A stretch of DNA of 64,000 nucleotides from Bradyrhizobium erythrophlei (GCF_900142985.1 NZ_LT670849.1:5038501-5102500), one strand, 5' to 3'. Counted from the first letter of the stretch, positions 49,716 to 58,910 are shown. Numbers and translations are program-made. Notes: generated by a model from the letters alone, not told the origin.

Positions 49716-50789
49716 CTAGACGTCGAGCCCGAGTACGCGCGCAGCATTGCCACCGGCGATCTGGGCCAGCGTCGTCTCGTCCATGCCGTGGACACCAGCG
49801 ACATGCCCGATCGGATTATATTCGGCCATGTCGAAGGGATAGTCGGTGCCCATGACGATGCGGTCGGGACCAAATACATCGATCAAATAGGCGAGCTGGT
49901 GATAGCTGAAGACGACGGTGTCGAGATAGACCTGGCGCAGGTAAGTCGTCGGTGGCAGCAGCAGCTCTCCTTGTGAATCCTTGCGCGCGCCCCAGGCGTG
50001 ATCGATACGGCCGGAATAGCCGGGCAGGTAGCCGCCACCATGCACCGCCATCAGCTTCAGATCGGGAAAGCGCGCCAGCGTCCCTGAGAAGATGAGGTTG
50101 TGAAGCGCGAGCGTCGTTTCCAAGGGATTGCCGAGCACGTTGTTGAAATAGAAGTGCGTCAGCCGGTCGCCATGCGTGAAGCCGTTCGGATGCATCATGA
50201 TGAAGGCGCCGAGTTGTTCGGCCCGGGCGAAGAAGGGACGGAATTTTGGATCGGACAATTCCTGGCCGTCGACATTGGTCAGGATCTCGACGCCCTTCAG
50301 CTTGAGATCCTTCATCACATAGTCGAGCTCGCGCACCGCAAGCTCCGGTTCCTGCAAGGTGACGACGCCAAGGCCGACGAATCGGTCGGGCCTGCGCGCG
50401 CAATATTCGGCGACGCCGTCGTTGGCGAGCTTGTGTGCTTGCTCAGCGATCTTGGGATCGACCGCGTAGTAGCACTGCGGCGGCGCCGGCGCGACGACCT
50501 GAATATCGATCCCCATCTTGTCGAGATCGAACAGGCGGCGATCGATGGTCGTCATGACCTCGGCGACGTCCTTTTCCTGCTGCGCGTTGATTTCCTTGGT
50601 GAGGCTGTCTGCAAAATGCGCGAGCGGCACGCGGGAAAGATCGACATGGGGACCTGCGAGCTTCGCCGCCTGCGGCACCACGATATGGGCGTGAATGTCG
50701 ATCGTGGTGGAGGAGGGGCGTCGCGCAAGGCCGTCCGCATCATGGTTGCGGGCGGCGGTGCGGCCATAGCGGTTCTTGGTATCGATCAT
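49716..50789 (-). CDS. Amidohydrolase family protein (ACMSD-like)
   Basis: 357 residues from the ATG at 50789. TTIDIHAHIVVPQA gives the HxH metal pair (His33, His35); later elements are MMHPNGF, LKLMAVHGGGYLPGY and IVMGTDYPFDMAEYNP with the metal-binding Asp. This is the aminocarboxymuconate-semialdehyde decarboxylase/gamma-resorcylate decarboxylase branch, so a non-oxidative decarboxylase or hydrolase of an aromatic-derived acid is likely. A sequence resembling the putative TetR operator lies about 40 bases upstream. The liv/HIBADH genes upstream run in the same direction. Confidence 0.85.
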   Translation of the reverse strand: MIDTKNRYGRTAARNHDADGLARRPSSTTIDIHAHIVVPQAAKLAGPHVDLSRVPLAHFADSLTKEINAQQEKDVAEVMTTIDRRLFDLDKMGIDIQVVAPAPPQCYYAVDPKIAEQAHKLANDGVAEYCARRPDRFVGLGVVTLQEPELAVRELDYVMKDLKLKGVEILTNVDGQELSDPKFRPFFARAEQLGAFIMMHPNGFTHGDRLTHFYFNNVLGNPLETTLALHNLIFSGTLARFPDLKLMAVHGGGYLPGYSGRIDHAWGARKDSQGELLLPPTTYLRQVYLDTVVFSYHQLAYLIDVFGPDRIVMGTDYPFDMAEYNPIGHVAGVHGMDETTLAQIAGGNAARVLGLDV

Positions 50790-50828
50790 GGACGAGTGCT
50801 CTTCTGTTGTATTGGGCAAATAGGTCGG

Positions 50829-50840
50829 TCGAACGATATC
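50829..50840 (-). promoter_or_regulatory. Possible TetR-type operator upstream of the amidohydrolase gene
   Basis: TCGAACGATATC matches the core TCGnnCGATA shared by the three sites at 56.4, 57.5 and 61.5 kb. It is 40 bases before the amidohydrolase ATG. The match after the core is weaker than in the others. Confidence 0.35.
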
Positions 50841-50844
50841 TCGA

Positions 50845-51735
50845 TCAGGTTTTGGGCTTGCGCCGAGTCCAGTGCACGGAAACGGTAGTGGCATCCGCCT
50901 CGCCTAGCCCGTCTTTTTCCGCTTCCTCAAAGCAGGCCAGCGCGCTTTTCGCAACCGGCAGTTCGGCATGGAGGGAGGCGGCGAATTGCACGGCGGTGGC
51001 GAGATCTTTCTTGGCCGCCGTAATGCCGAAGGCGGTTTCGCTGAGCGGCCCGCCACCAAGCACTTTGGCGATGATCGCGCCGCGTCCCTTCATGGCGGCA
51101 GGCGCGCCAGCGGTATCGGAGAGGATATCGATCAGCCGTTCGGCGGGCAGGTTGAGCGGCTTGCAGATGGTCAGGGATTCGCCGAGCGCCTGCCAATAAA
51201 CCAGCAGCGGCAGGTTGACCGCGAGCTTCAGGGTTGCGCCGGCGCCAAGCGGCCCGACATGCTCGATCCGCCGGCAAAGTTGTTCAAGAAGCGGCCTGGC
51301 GCGCGCGACGTCTGCGTCGGAGCCGCCGACGAGACCAAACAGCTTGCCTTCCCTGGCCGGCACCTTGCTGCCGCCAACCGGGCACTCGACAAAGGCCGCG
51401 CCCGCTTTGGTAGCAGCGTTGCCGACCGACTTCATCGTGTCCGGTTGGATCGTACTCATATCGATCAAGAGCTTGCCGCTGAGTTTTGCCTTCAGCAGCC
51501 CGTTCACGCCGTGATAGACAGCGTCGGTTGCGGTATCGTTGAGCAGCATGACGATGATGACGTCGCAGCCTTCGACAAGCGCAGCCGGGGAGGCGAAGGC
51601 TTTCGCGCCGGCATCGACCAGCGGTTTGGTCTTCGCGGTGTCGCGATTCCACACCCCGACCTCGTGCCCGACCGCGAGCAACCGCTCGGCGATCGACCCG
51701 CCCATTCGTCCTGTGCCGCAAACGCCGACTTTCAT
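50845..51735 (-). CDS. NAD(P)-dependent HIBADH-type dehydrogenase
   Basis: 296 residues. Rossmann start VGVCGTGRMGGSIAERLLAVG, then VIIVMLLNDTATDAVYHG, FVECPVGGSKVPAREGKLFGLVGG and the catalytic-Lys helix GAGATLKLAVNLPLLVYWQALGE. It belongs to the beta-hydroxyacid dehydrogenase family (3-hydroxyisobutyrate/tartronate-semialdehyde type). It follows livF by 27 bases in the same direction, so it probably ends the Liv importer operon and acts on a catabolic intermediate. A second member of the family is at 56566. Confidence 0.88.
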   Translation of the reverse strand: MKVGVCGTGRMGGSIAERLLAVGHEVGVWNRDTAKTKPLVDAGAKAFASPAALVEGCDVIIVMLLNDTATDAVYHGVNGLLKAKLSGKLLIDMSTIQPDTMKSVGNAATKAGAAFVECPVGGSKVPAREGKLFGLVGGSDADVARARPLLEQLCRRIEHVGPLGAGATLKLAVNLPLLVYWQALGESLTICKPLNLPAERLIDILSDTAGAPAAMKGRGAIIAKVLGGGPLSETAFGITAAKKDLATAVQFAASLHAELPVAKSALACFEEAEKDGLGEADATTVSVHWTRRKPKT

Positions 51736-51762
51736 TTTGGGTCCCTCGGTTCTGTGCCTGGT

Positions 51763-52488
51763 TCAGTGGGCATGATACACGCCAAGATGCTGCGCGATCA
51801 GCTCCTCGTTGTTCAAAACTTCGCTGGCTTCGCCCGCAAAGACGCAGCGTCCGGTGTTGAGAATGACGGCCTGGTCGGCGACATCGAGCGCCAACTGGCG
51901 ATTCTGTTCGACCAGCACGATCGATTGGCCTTCTTCCTTCAGCCGTTTGATGGTGCGGCCGACTTCGGCGACGATCAACGGCGCCAGCCCTTCGGATGGC
52001 TCATCGAGCAGGAGCACGCGGGGATTTCCCATCAGCGCGCGGCCGATCGCGAGCATCTGCTGTTCGCCGCCCGAAAGCGTTCCGGCAAATTGCGCATGGC
52101 GCTCCTGCAAGCGCGGAAACAGCTCGAAGATGCGCTCGACATTCCACGGCTTCGTCGTTGCTCGTTCCCGCTGCCGGGCGACGATCAGGTTTTCGCGCAC
52201 GGTGAGCGACGGGAAGATGCGACGCCCCTGTGGCACGAGGCCGATGCCCAGACGCGATATGCGCTCGGGGCTTAAGCCCCCGATCGCCTCGCCAAACAGG
52301 CGGATGTCGCCCTGCTTCGGCGTCAGGAAGCCGACGATGGTGGAAATGCAGGTGGTCTTGCCGGCGCCGTTGCGCCCGAGCAGCGCCAGCACATGGCCTT
52401 CGGTCAGCGCGAAGCCGACGCCATGCAGAATATGGCTATCGCCATAGAAAGCATTCACGTTGGAAAGGGTAAGGGCCTCACGCGCCAA
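51763..52488 (-). CDS. livF: Branched-chain-type ABC transporter ATPase
   Basis: 241 residues from a TTG at 52488, overlapping the livG stop by 11 bases with GAGGTG just upstream; a longer frame from 52518 is open but unneeded. Walker A is LLGRNGAGKTT, the Q-loop VPQGRRIFPSL, the signature LSGGEQQMLAIGRAL and Walker B VLLLDEPSEGLAP. The LivF type pairs with LivG to drive import. The system takes up amino acids in model organisms, but in soil bacteria such systems often import aromatic acids, which suits this cluster. Confidence 0.92.
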   Translation of the reverse strand: MAREALTLSNVNAFYGDSHILHGVGFALTEGHVLALLGRNGAGKTTCISTIVGFLTPKQGDIRLFGEAIGGLSPERISRLGIGLVPQGRRIFPSLTVRENLIVARQRERATTKPWNVERIFELFPRLQERHAQFAGTLSGGEQQMLAIGRALMGNPRVLLLDEPSEGLAPLIVAEVGRTIKRLKEEGQSIVLVEQNRQLALDVADQAVILNTGRCVFAGEASEVLNNEELIAQHLGVYHAH

Positions 52489-53233
52489 GGTACACCTCGC
52501 GCGTTCGTTCATCCACAATCACCTGGTCGCGCTGGCCGTCGACGATGACCTTGCCGTAATTGAGCAGCGTCACGGTTTCGGCGAGGTCGAGCGCGGTGTC
52601 CATGTCGTGCTCGATCATCACTACCGTCGTCTGTTTCGAGATCGAAGCGATCAGTGCTTTCACAGTGGCGCGCTCGGCATTGGAGAGGCCGGCGAGCGGC
52701 TCGTCCAACAGCAGCACGCGGGGCTTCTGCGACAGCGCCATTGCAAGCTCGACCCGCCGTTTTTCGCCATAGGCGAGATCGGAAACCGGATGAGCGGCGA
52801 GATGCAACAAGCCGACGCTGTCGAGCGTCCGGCGCGCCTCTTCGGCCAGATGCCGGTAGGACGAGAGAGGACGCCACATCTGCCAGCGCGAAGGCAATAG
52901 TCCGAGCAGGCCAAGCGTCACATTGTGTTCGAGCGTGTCGCCAGCAAACAGCGTGATGATCTGATAGGTGCGCGACAGGCCGCGATGGGCGCGCTGATGC
53001 GGCGCAAGCGTCGTGACATCCTCACCGAACAGTTTGATCTGGCCGGCGTTGGGGCGCATGTCGCCGCTGATCTGGTTGAATAGCGTGGTTTTGCCGGCGC
53101 CATTCGGACCGATAATCAGCCGCCGCTCGCCGGGCCGGATCGATAGCGATACGCCTTGGGTGACCTTCAGGCCGCCGAACGCCTTGTTCAGACCGACGAT
53201 CTCGAGCGCAAAATCAGGCGAGGGCGCGGTCAT
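52478..53233 (-). CDS. livG: Branched-chain-type ABC transporter ATPase
   Basis: 251 residues. Walker A is IIGPNGAGKTTLFNQISG; GLSRTYQIITLFAGDTLEHNV is the LivG-type Q-loop region. The signature is LAYGEKRRVELAMALS and Walker B is VLLLDEPLAGLS. The final segment DQVIVDERTREVYLG is typical of LivG. Its ATG overlaps the livM stop by four bases, and its stop overlaps livF, so the operon is tightly coupled. Confidence 0.93.
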   Translation of the reverse strand: MTAPSPDFALEIVGLNKAFGGLKVTQGVSLSIRPGERRLIIGPNGAGKTTLFNQISGDMRPNAGQIKLFGEDVTTLAPHQRAHRGLSRTYQIITLFAGDTLEHNVTLGLLGLLPSRWQMWRPLSSYRHLAEEARRTLDSVGLLHLAAHPVSDLAYGEKRRVELAMALSQKPRVLLLDEPLAGLSNAERATVKALIASISKQTTVVMIEHDMDTALDLAETVTLLNYGKVIVDGQRDQVIVDERTREVYLGA

Positions 53234-54165
53234 GACGATCGCCCCCGAAAGCGTTCAGTGAGTTCTTGCAGGCCCGGTACAATCCCGGTCGGCATCACAA
53301 GCACGATGAACAGGAACACGAGGCCGAGCAGCATGTTCCAGCGCTCGATATAGGCGGAGGCGTAGTTCTTCAGTAGCAGCACCAACGCGGCGCCGACCGC
53401 GGGGCCGGCGAGCGTGCCGGAGCCGCCGGCGATCACCCCTAGCAGTGCTTCGGCCGAGCTCGTGGTCGAAAGCGAGGTCGGGTGGATGTACTTGTTGTAA
53501 TAGACGTAGAGCAGTCCTGCGATCGCGCCCCAGAATCCGGCGTAGATGAAGGTGATCCAGCGGATCATCCAGGGATTGAAGCCGAGCGCTGCCATGCGCC
53601 GCGGCTGATCGCGAACGCCTTTCAGGGAAGAGCCGAACGACGACGAGACGAAGATCGTCATCATGATGAAGGCCAGCACGGTGACGGCGAGCGCGAACCA
53701 GTAGAACGAGATCGCGCTATCGAGTGAAATGCCGAACGGAGCCGGACGCGTCACGCCGGTGACGCCGTTGTCGCCGTTGGTGACATCCGACATGCGGTAG
53801 GCCAGCCCCCACAGCACCTGCGAGAGCGCCAGCGTAATCATGAGAAAGCCGAGGCCGGTTGCGCGCAGCGCGATCACGCCGAAAAATGCCGCTGTCGCGA
53901 CGGTTCCCAGGATCGAGATCAGCGCCGCGGGGCCATGGCCGAAGCCGTAGCGAGTGGTCAGCAGCGCACAGAGATAGGCCGCGACACCGAGATAGGAGGC
54001 ATGGCCGAGCGAGGTCATGCCGCCAAAGCCGACCAGGAGATTAAGGCTGAGTGCGAAGATCGCCGCGATAAAGATCTGGCTGGCGAGATTGATATAGAAG
54101 TCGCCGGCGACAAACGGCAGCGACAGCGCCAAAACGGCGAAGATGGCGATCGCGACCCACTTCAT
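53230..54165 (-). CDS. livM: Branched-chain-type ABC transporter permease
   Basis: 311 residues from the ATG at 54165; a TTG at 54186 adds seven residues encoded by a tandem repeat and is less likely. About nine membrane segments are present. LivM features: NLLVGFGGMTSLGHASYLGVAAY and the EAA-like loop SSFGSSLKGVRDQPRRMAALGFNPWMIRW, then LLGVIAGGSGTLAGPAVGA. It forms the import channel with LivH. Its upstream junction with livH contains a threefold 14-base repeat. Confidence 0.92.
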   Translation of the reverse strand: MKWVAIAIFAVLALSLPFVAGDFYINLASQIFIAAIFALSLNLLVGFGGMTSLGHASYLGVAAYLCALLTTRYGFGHGPAALISILGTVATAAFFGVIALRATGLGFLMITLALSQVLWGLAYRMSDVTNGDNGVTGVTRPAPFGISLDSAISFYWFALAVTVLAFIMMTIFVSSSFGSSLKGVRDQPRRMAALGFNPWMIRWITFIYAGFWGAIAGLLYVYYNKYIHPTSLSTTSSAEALLGVIAGGSGTLAGPAVGAALVLLLKNYASAYIERWNMLLGLVFLFIVLVMPTGIVPGLQELTERFRGRSS

Positions 54166-54201
54166 GTGCCAAGTCTCACGTGCCAAGTCTCATGTGCCAA
54201 G
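54163..54201. repeat. Threefold 14-base tandem repeat at the livH-livM junction
   Basis: On the minus strand, CTTGGCACATGAGA, CTTGGCACGTGAGA and CTTGGCACATGAAG follow one another. The first copy contains the livH stop (ACATGA) and the third the livM ATG. Two copies differ by one base from each other. The repeat probably arose by duplication of the junction and sets the gap between the two genes. Confidence 0.8.
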
Positions 54202-55056
54202 ACGCCCGAACAGGCCCTGTGGGCGAAATGCGATGACAAAGATCATCGGCAGAAACAGGATGATGTAGGCAAGCTCCGGAAACAGCGCGGTGCCGAACGT
54301 GTAGATGAAGCCGATGATGAAGCTGCCGACAAAGGCCCCGAACAGACTGCCGATGCCGCCGAGAATGACGACGATTAGCGCCAGCGGCAGCATGTCGGCG
54401 TCGAGGCCGGGATAGGCGGACAGGATCGGGCCGCCAAGCACGCCGGCCGCGCCGGCAATGCCGGTGCCAAGGCAGAACACGATGGTGAAGAGGCGCGAGA
54501 CCGGGATGCCGACCGCGCGCGCCATCTGGCGGTCATCGACGCCGGCGCGGATCATGGCGCCCAGCCGCGTGCGATCCATCAGGATATAGAGCGCGATCGC
54601 AGCGACGATGGCGACGCCGACCAGCACCAGGCGGTACGTCGGGAAGACGAAGCCGAACAGCCGCGTCGGCGCCTGAAGGTTGCGCGGCGTCGGCACCGGA
54701 ATGGAATCGCCGCCCCATAACACAAGGCACGCATCCGAAATGATGAAGGCCATGCCGAGCGTGACCAGCACCTGGCCGAGCGGATTGGTTTTCAGTCGTG
54801 TCAGCACCAGCCGTTCGAACAACCCGCCGAGCGCGGCGACGATGATGCCGGCGCCGATCGCGGTGACCCAGATGTTGAGCCCACTATAGTCGCGCATCGC
54901 CACGGCGCCGAAATAGGTGCCGAGCATGAAGAAGGCGCCATGCGTGAGGTTGGCCAGCCGCATCAGGCCGAAGATCAGCGAGAAGCCGGACGACAGCAGA
55001 AACAGCAGGCCCCCGAGCGACAGGCTGTTGAGACCCTGGATGATCCAAAACTGCAT
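54190..55056 (-). CDS. livH: Branched-chain-type ABC transporter permease
   Basis: 288 residues, about eight membrane segments. LivH features: SLGGLLFLLSSGFSLIFGLMRLANLTHGAFFMLG and the EAA-like loop RTRLGAMIRAGVDDRQMARAVGIPVSRLF, then VILGGIGSLFGAFVGSFIIG. AAGGA lies 7 bases before the ATG. It partners LivM. The binding-protein gene lies 71 bases upstream in the same direction. Confidence 0.93.
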   Translation of the reverse strand: MQFWIIQGLNSLSLGGLLFLLSSGFSLIFGLMRLANLTHGAFFMLGTYFGAVAMRDYSGLNIWVTAIGAGIIVAALGGLFERLVLTRLKTNPLGQVLVTLGMAFIISDACLVLWGGDSIPVPTPRNLQAPTRLFGFVFPTYRLVLVGVAIVAAIALYILMDRTRLGAMIRAGVDDRQMARAVGIPVSRLFTIVFCLGTGIAGAAGVLGGPILSAYPGLDADMLPLALIVVILGGIGSLFGAFVGSFIIGFIYTFGTALFPELAYIILFLPMIFVIAFRPQGLFGRLGT

Positions 55057-55127
55057 CTAGTGGTCCTTGAAGCCGTGTCGCGTCTCTAAGCAATAATGCG
55101 AGGCGTCGTTGTCTCGCGTCGTCTAAG

Positions 55128-56375
55128 TCACAGCTCCAGATTCTTCGCCGGCGGATAGTCGCGCGAGTAGACCGGGTTCTTCAGGAACTCGGTCTTGTCG
55201 TAGGTCCAGAACTGGCTGACGTCCGGATAGGTCTTGATCACGGAATTGACCAGCCGCCCGTCGCTGCGCGTCACCTTGCGGATATAGACATTGCCGATCA
55301 CGTTGCCGAATTCGTCGAACTTGATGACGCCGCGGATGGTATCGACATTGGTGCCGCGGATCGCGGCCATCAACGCCTTCTTGTCTTCGGCATTGGCCTT
55401 GACGGTTTTCAGCGCCGCTTCCAGCACTTCGCCGGCCATATAGGTGCTTCCGGCGTAGTAGCCGGGATCGTATTTGATCTGCTTCCGGAAGGCGGGCGCA
55501 AACGCCTTGTTGAGCGGGTTGTCGATTTCAGCCGAATACCAGCTCGTCGTCACGATGCCGAGCGCTTCATCGCCCATGTTGCGCAGCACGGACTCGTCGA
55601 GAGCGGTCATGCCGCCGATCACGGCCATCTTGTCCTTGAGGCCATATTCGATGAACTGGCGCAGGAAACGGAAGCCGTTGGCGCCCGCGGTGCCGAGGAA
55701 GATGGCGTCCGCATTCTTCACCTGCGCGACGTAGGTGCCGTAATCGGGCGTCGCCAAGGGCGTGAAGAGCTTCTGGATGATCTTGCCGCCATTATCCTCG
55801 AAGACGCGCTGGAAGCCGGCGCACATTTCGTGGCCATAGGCGAAGTCGTCGGCGATGGTGACGATCTTCTTGTACTTCAGCTCCTTCGCCGAATATTCGG
55901 CAAGCGGGTAGGCGCATTGCGCGGAAGTCGAGGTCAGCCGGACATACCAGGGTGAGGGGTGCCGCTGTGTCATGTCTTCGGCGGCCGAGACGCCGAGCGT
56001 CGGCACCTGCTTCTCGGTGAGATAGTCGATGATCGCGAGCGCTTCGAAAGCGGCGAGGGGACCGATGATGCAGTGAACGTCGTTCTTCTCGACCAATTCC
56101 TGCGCCTTGGTGCGGGCGGTGGCGGGCACGCCGGCGGTGTCGGCCACAATCAACTCGATCTTGCGGCCGGCGAGCGTGTAGTCGTGCTCTTTAAGGAACA
56201 TGGTCAGCGCCAGTTCCATGTCGATGCCGCCGGAGGCGAGCGGGCCGGTCTTAGCTGCCAGGAGACCAACGCGAACCGGGCCGCTGCCTTGCGCGAACGT
56301 CATCTTCGGGCTCGCCATGGTGGCAAGGCCCGCACCGGCAACGCCGGAGACGAATTGTCGTCGTGAAATCGTCAT
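55128..56375 (-). CDS. Liv-type ABC transporter substrate-binding protein
   Basis: 415 residues from the ATG at 56375 with GGGAGGGA upstream. The N-terminus SRRQFVSGVAGAGLATMASP is a Tat signal. The mature protein is a periplasmic binding protein of the LivK/AmiC type: VRVGLLAAKTGPLASGGIDMELAL, then KIELIVADTAGVPATARTKAQEL and KKIVTIADDFAYGHEMC. First gene of the leftward importer operon. A putative TetR-type operator lies about 60 bases upstream of the start. The ligand is unknown, but context suggests an aromatic or heterocyclic acid. Confidence 0.9.
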   Translation of the reverse strand: MTISRRQFVSGVAGAGLATMASPKMTFAQGSGPVRVGLLAAKTGPLASGGIDMELALTMFLKEHDYTLAGRKIELIVADTAGVPATARTKAQELVEKNDVHCIIGPLAAFEALAIIDYLTEKQVPTLGVSAAEDMTQRHPSPWYVRLTSTSAQCAYPLAEYSAKELKYKKIVTIADDFAYGHEMCAGFQRVFEDNGGKIIQKLFTPLATPDYGTYVAQVKNADAIFLGTAGANGFRFLRQFIEYGLKDKMAVIGGMTALDESVLRNMGDEALGIVTTSWYSAEIDNPLNKAFAPAFRKQIKYDPGYYAGSTYMAGEVLEAALKTVKANAEDKKALMAAIRGTNVDTIRGVIKFDEFGNVIGNVYIRKVTRSDGRLVNSVIKTYPDVSQFWTYDKTEFLKNPVYSRDYPPAKNLEL

Positions 56376-56431
56376 GGTCCCTCCCGAGGGCAATGAGCGG
56401 AAATATCCGTGCTTCTTGTTTTCTTGATCGA

Positions 56432-56443
56432 TTTATCGGACGG
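56432..56443 (-). promoter_or_regulatory. Putative TetR-type operator upstream of the Liv binding-protein gene
   Basis: Minus-strand CCGTCCGATAAA, flanked by TCGATCAA. It shares CG-nn-CGATAAA with the sites at 57533 and 61458. It is 57 bases upstream of the binding-protein ATG, where a repressor could block transcription. Confidence 0.45.
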
Positions 56444-56565
56444 AAGTCCTAAATGATCAAGTGATAACCATGTATCCGAAAGCCGATCCGTCACGCACTA
56501 AAGTCGAAAACAAGCGCATCTGACGCGTTTTTGACGCGCTGCGGTAGCATCTGCGACGATTGGCC

Positions 56566-57456
56566 TTATTTGCCGCTTTTTGCAGCTTTGACAATGTTCT
56601 TTTTCAAGACCTCGAACACGGCCGCGGTGTCCTGATCGCCGAGCCCCATCGTCATGGCCTGCGTGTAGACCGGCTGCGTCAGCGTAAACATCGGGGTCTC
56701 GACGCCGACGTCGTCGGCGAATTCGGCGATGATCGCCATGTCCTTTTTCCAGGTCGAAACCTTCATGGTGGCGGGTTCATACTTGCCCTCGACCATCATC
56801 GGCGCACGCATCTGGAACATGCGCGAGCCGCCGGCACCGGGACCGACCATTTCGACCACGAGTTTCGGGTCGAGGCCTGCGCGTTCCGCCAGGATCATGG
56901 CTTCGGCCGTTGCGACATTGTGGATCGCGACCAGGTGATTGGCGACGAATTTCATTCGGCTGCCATTGCCGTAGGCGCCGAGGTCTGCGCTTTGCTTGCC
57001 GAAGTCGGCAAACAGCTGATTGCATTTGGCGATCGCGGCGCTGTCGCCGCTGGCATAGACGATGAGGTCGCGCATCTTCGCCTGCGCGCCGGTGCCGGAG
57101 AGGGGACAGTCCAGCGCGATATGGCCGGCCTTCTTCAAGGCCGCCTCGAAGCGAAGCTTGTCGGCGAGCGTCAGTGTCGAGAGTTCGACGACGATGCGTT
57201 GCGGCGCGCCGGATTCGGCGATCTGTTTCGCGACGCTTTCGACCGCTGACGGCGTCGGCAGGCTCGTCATGACGATCGGCGTATTGCGCGCGACATGGGC
57301 GACGCTCTCGACGATGGCGACACCGGCCTCGGCCAGTTCGGCGCATTTGGCGGCATCGGTGTCGAAGCCGACCACATGCCAGCCGCGCGCGACCAGGTTG
57401 CGCGCGATCGCGCCACCCATGATGCCGAGCCCGACGATCCCGACCGTCTTGTCCAT
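56566..57456 (-). CDS. NAD(P)-dependent HIBADH-type dehydrogenase
   Basis: 296 residues from the ATG at 57456. Rossmann motif VGIVGLGIMGGAIARNLVARG, then IVMTSLPTPSAVESV, ALDCPLSGTGAQAKMRDLIVYASG and the catalytic-Lys helix SRMKFVANHLVAIHNVATAEAM. Beta-hydroxyacid dehydrogenase family, distinct from the one at 50845. It diverges from the flavin monooxygenase gene, and the shared 207-base promoter region contains a putative operator at 57533. It may oxidise a hydroxyacid or reduce a semialdehyde produced downstream of the monooxygenase. Confidence 0.88.
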   Translation of the reverse strand: MDKTVGIVGLGIMGGAIARNLVARGWHVVGFDTDAAKCAELAEAGVAIVESVAHVARNTPIVMTSLPTPSAVESVAKQIAESGAPQRIVVELSTLTLADKLRFEAALKKAGHIALDCPLSGTGAQAKMRDLIVYASGDSAAIAKCNQLFADFGKQSADLGAYGNGSRMKFVANHLVAIHNVATAEAMILAERAGLDPKLVVEMVGPGAGGSRMFQMRAPMMVEGKYEPATMKVSTWKKDMAIIAEFADDVGVETPMFTLTQPVYTQAMTMGLGDQDTAAVFEVLKKNIVKAAKSGK

Positions 57457-57532
57457 GCGAGTGATCCTTCCCTGCCGGCCTTCCATGCCGAATTCGATTG
57501 ACGGGCAACGCAGGCCGCGCCTTAATAAGTGA

Positions 57533-57544
57533 TCGGACGATAAA
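57533..57544 (+). promoter_or_regulatory. Putative TetR-type operator in the divergent dehydrogenase/monooxygenase promoter region
   Basis: TCGGACGATAAA, followed by CAACC. The same TCGnnCGATAAACAA string occurs at 61458. Its place between two divergent catabolic genes could allow control of both by the TetR protein encoded at 59474. Confidence 0.5.
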
Positions 57545-57663
57545 CAACCGTCAAACGGCCGGCCGGTCAAGCGGCATCAATAGCTGTCTTGATGGCAGCA
57601 GAGAACAAGAATCGGGCGTATAAGATTTCAAGGCGTGGCGGGCGCGATCGGGAGGACCGCGAC

Positions 57664-58896
57664 ATGACAGCTACCGGTCTGAAGACGAATGCGACATCGC
57701 CCTCCGGGGCGGATGCGGACAACCGCGCCTACGCGGCGATGGTGGCGCAAGCCGCTGCGCTGGCGCCGCACTTGCGCGAGCGCGCGTCGAGTTCGGAACA
57801 GTTGCGCTGTTTGCCGAAAGACACCGAACGTGAGCTGCACGAAAGCGGCCTGTTCCGCATCGTGCAACCCAAACGTATCGGCGGCTCCGAACTCGATTAT
57901 GTCGCGCTGATCGATTGCGCCGATGCGATGGGGCAGGGTGACGCCTCCGTGGCCTGGACGTTTGCCAATCTCGCAAGCCACCACTGGATGCTCGCGATGT
58001 TCGATTCCCATGCGCAGGATGCGGTCTGGGGCAAGAATCCCAATGCACTGATTGCGTCGTCCTTCATCTTTCCGGCCGGGCGCGCCCGGAAGGTCGACGG
58101 CGGCTATGTGCTGCGCGGCCGCTGGCCGTTCTCCTCGGGCGTGAATTGCAGCGAGTGGAACATGCTGGCGAGCGTGGTGTCATCGGAGGACGACGCCGAC
58201 GGCATCGAATATCGCATCTTCCTTCTGCCCAAGAGCGACTACCGCATCAAGGACACCTGGGACGCGACCGGCTTGCGCGGCACGGGCTCGAATGACGTCG
58301 AGGTCGAGGACGCCTTCGTGCCCCACGACATGACGGTCGGCGTGCATGAAGTCGCGGGCGGCCCGACGCCCGGCAGCGCCGTCAATCCGAACGCGCTGTA
58401 TCGGCTTCCGGTGTTTTCCCTGTTTCCCTATGTGCTCTCGGGCGTCGCGCTCGGCAATGCGCAGGCTTGCCTCGACGACTATGTCGATCTTGCCCGGCAT
58501 CGCGCCTCCACCTACAACCGCGCCAAGCTTGGCGATCTCCAGACCACCCAGATCAAGATCGCCGAAGCCGCCTCCAAGATCGACGCGGCGCGGCGGATCA
58601 TGCGCTCGGCCTGCATCGAGGCGCTGGCCGATGCGCGGCGCGGGCACATTCCGGATATGCTCGCCAAAACCAAGCTGCGTCGCGACGGCGCCTTTTCGGT
58701 CAATCTCTGCACCGAGGCCGTCTCGCTATTGTTTGCCGCCAGCGGCGCGCGCGGCCTCTATATGTCCGGCGCCTTGCAGCGGCAGTTCCGCGATGCGCAT
58801 GCGATCAATTCACACATCGCCTTCAATTTCGATGCGGCAGGCACCAACTATGGCCGCCTCGCGCTCGGCCTGCCTTCCGAAAATCTGACGCTGTGA
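57664..58896 (+). CDS. Acyl-CoA-dehydrogenase-fold flavin-dependent monooxygenase (HpaB/HsaA class)
   Basis: 410 residues from the ATG at 57664 with GGGAGGA upstream. The fold is that of group D flavin hydroxylases: GGSELDYVALIDCADAMGQGDASVAWTF, then VLRGRWPFSSGVNCSEWNM and KDTWDATGLRGTGSNDVEVEDAFVP, and the C-terminal helical domain with ARHRASTYNRAK. Such enzymes take reduced FMN or FAD from a separate reductase and hydroxylate phenols or related rings. The reductase gene follows 14 bases downstream, which supports this over a true acyl-CoA dehydrogenase. The substrate is unknown. Confidence 0.87.
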   Translation: MTATGLKTNATSPSGADADNRAYAAMVAQAAALAPHLRERASSSEQLRCLPKDTERELHESGLFRIVQPKRIGGSELDYVALIDCADAMGQGDASVAWTFANLASHHWMLAMFDSHAQDAVWGKNPNALIASSFIFPAGRARKVDGGYVLRGRWPFSSGVNCSEWNMLASVVSSEDDADGIEYRIFLLPKSDYRIKDTWDATGLRGTGSNDVEVEDAFVPHDMTVGVHEVAGGPTPGSAVNPNALYRLPVFSLFPYVLSGVALGNAQACLDDYVDLARHRASTYNRAKLGDLQTTQIKIAEAASKIDAARRIMRSACIEALADARRGHIPDMLAKTKLRRDGAFSVNLCTEAVSLLFAASGARGLYMSGALQRQFRDAHAINSHIAFNFDAAGTNYGRLALGLPSENLTL

Positions 58897-58910
58897 GACG
58901 GTCCCAGGGG

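Noticed and set aside
55057..55066. CTAGTGGTCC upstream of livH as another CTAG hairpin
   Set aside because: It matches one arm's first ten bases, but no complementary arm or closing CTAG follows within 100 bases.
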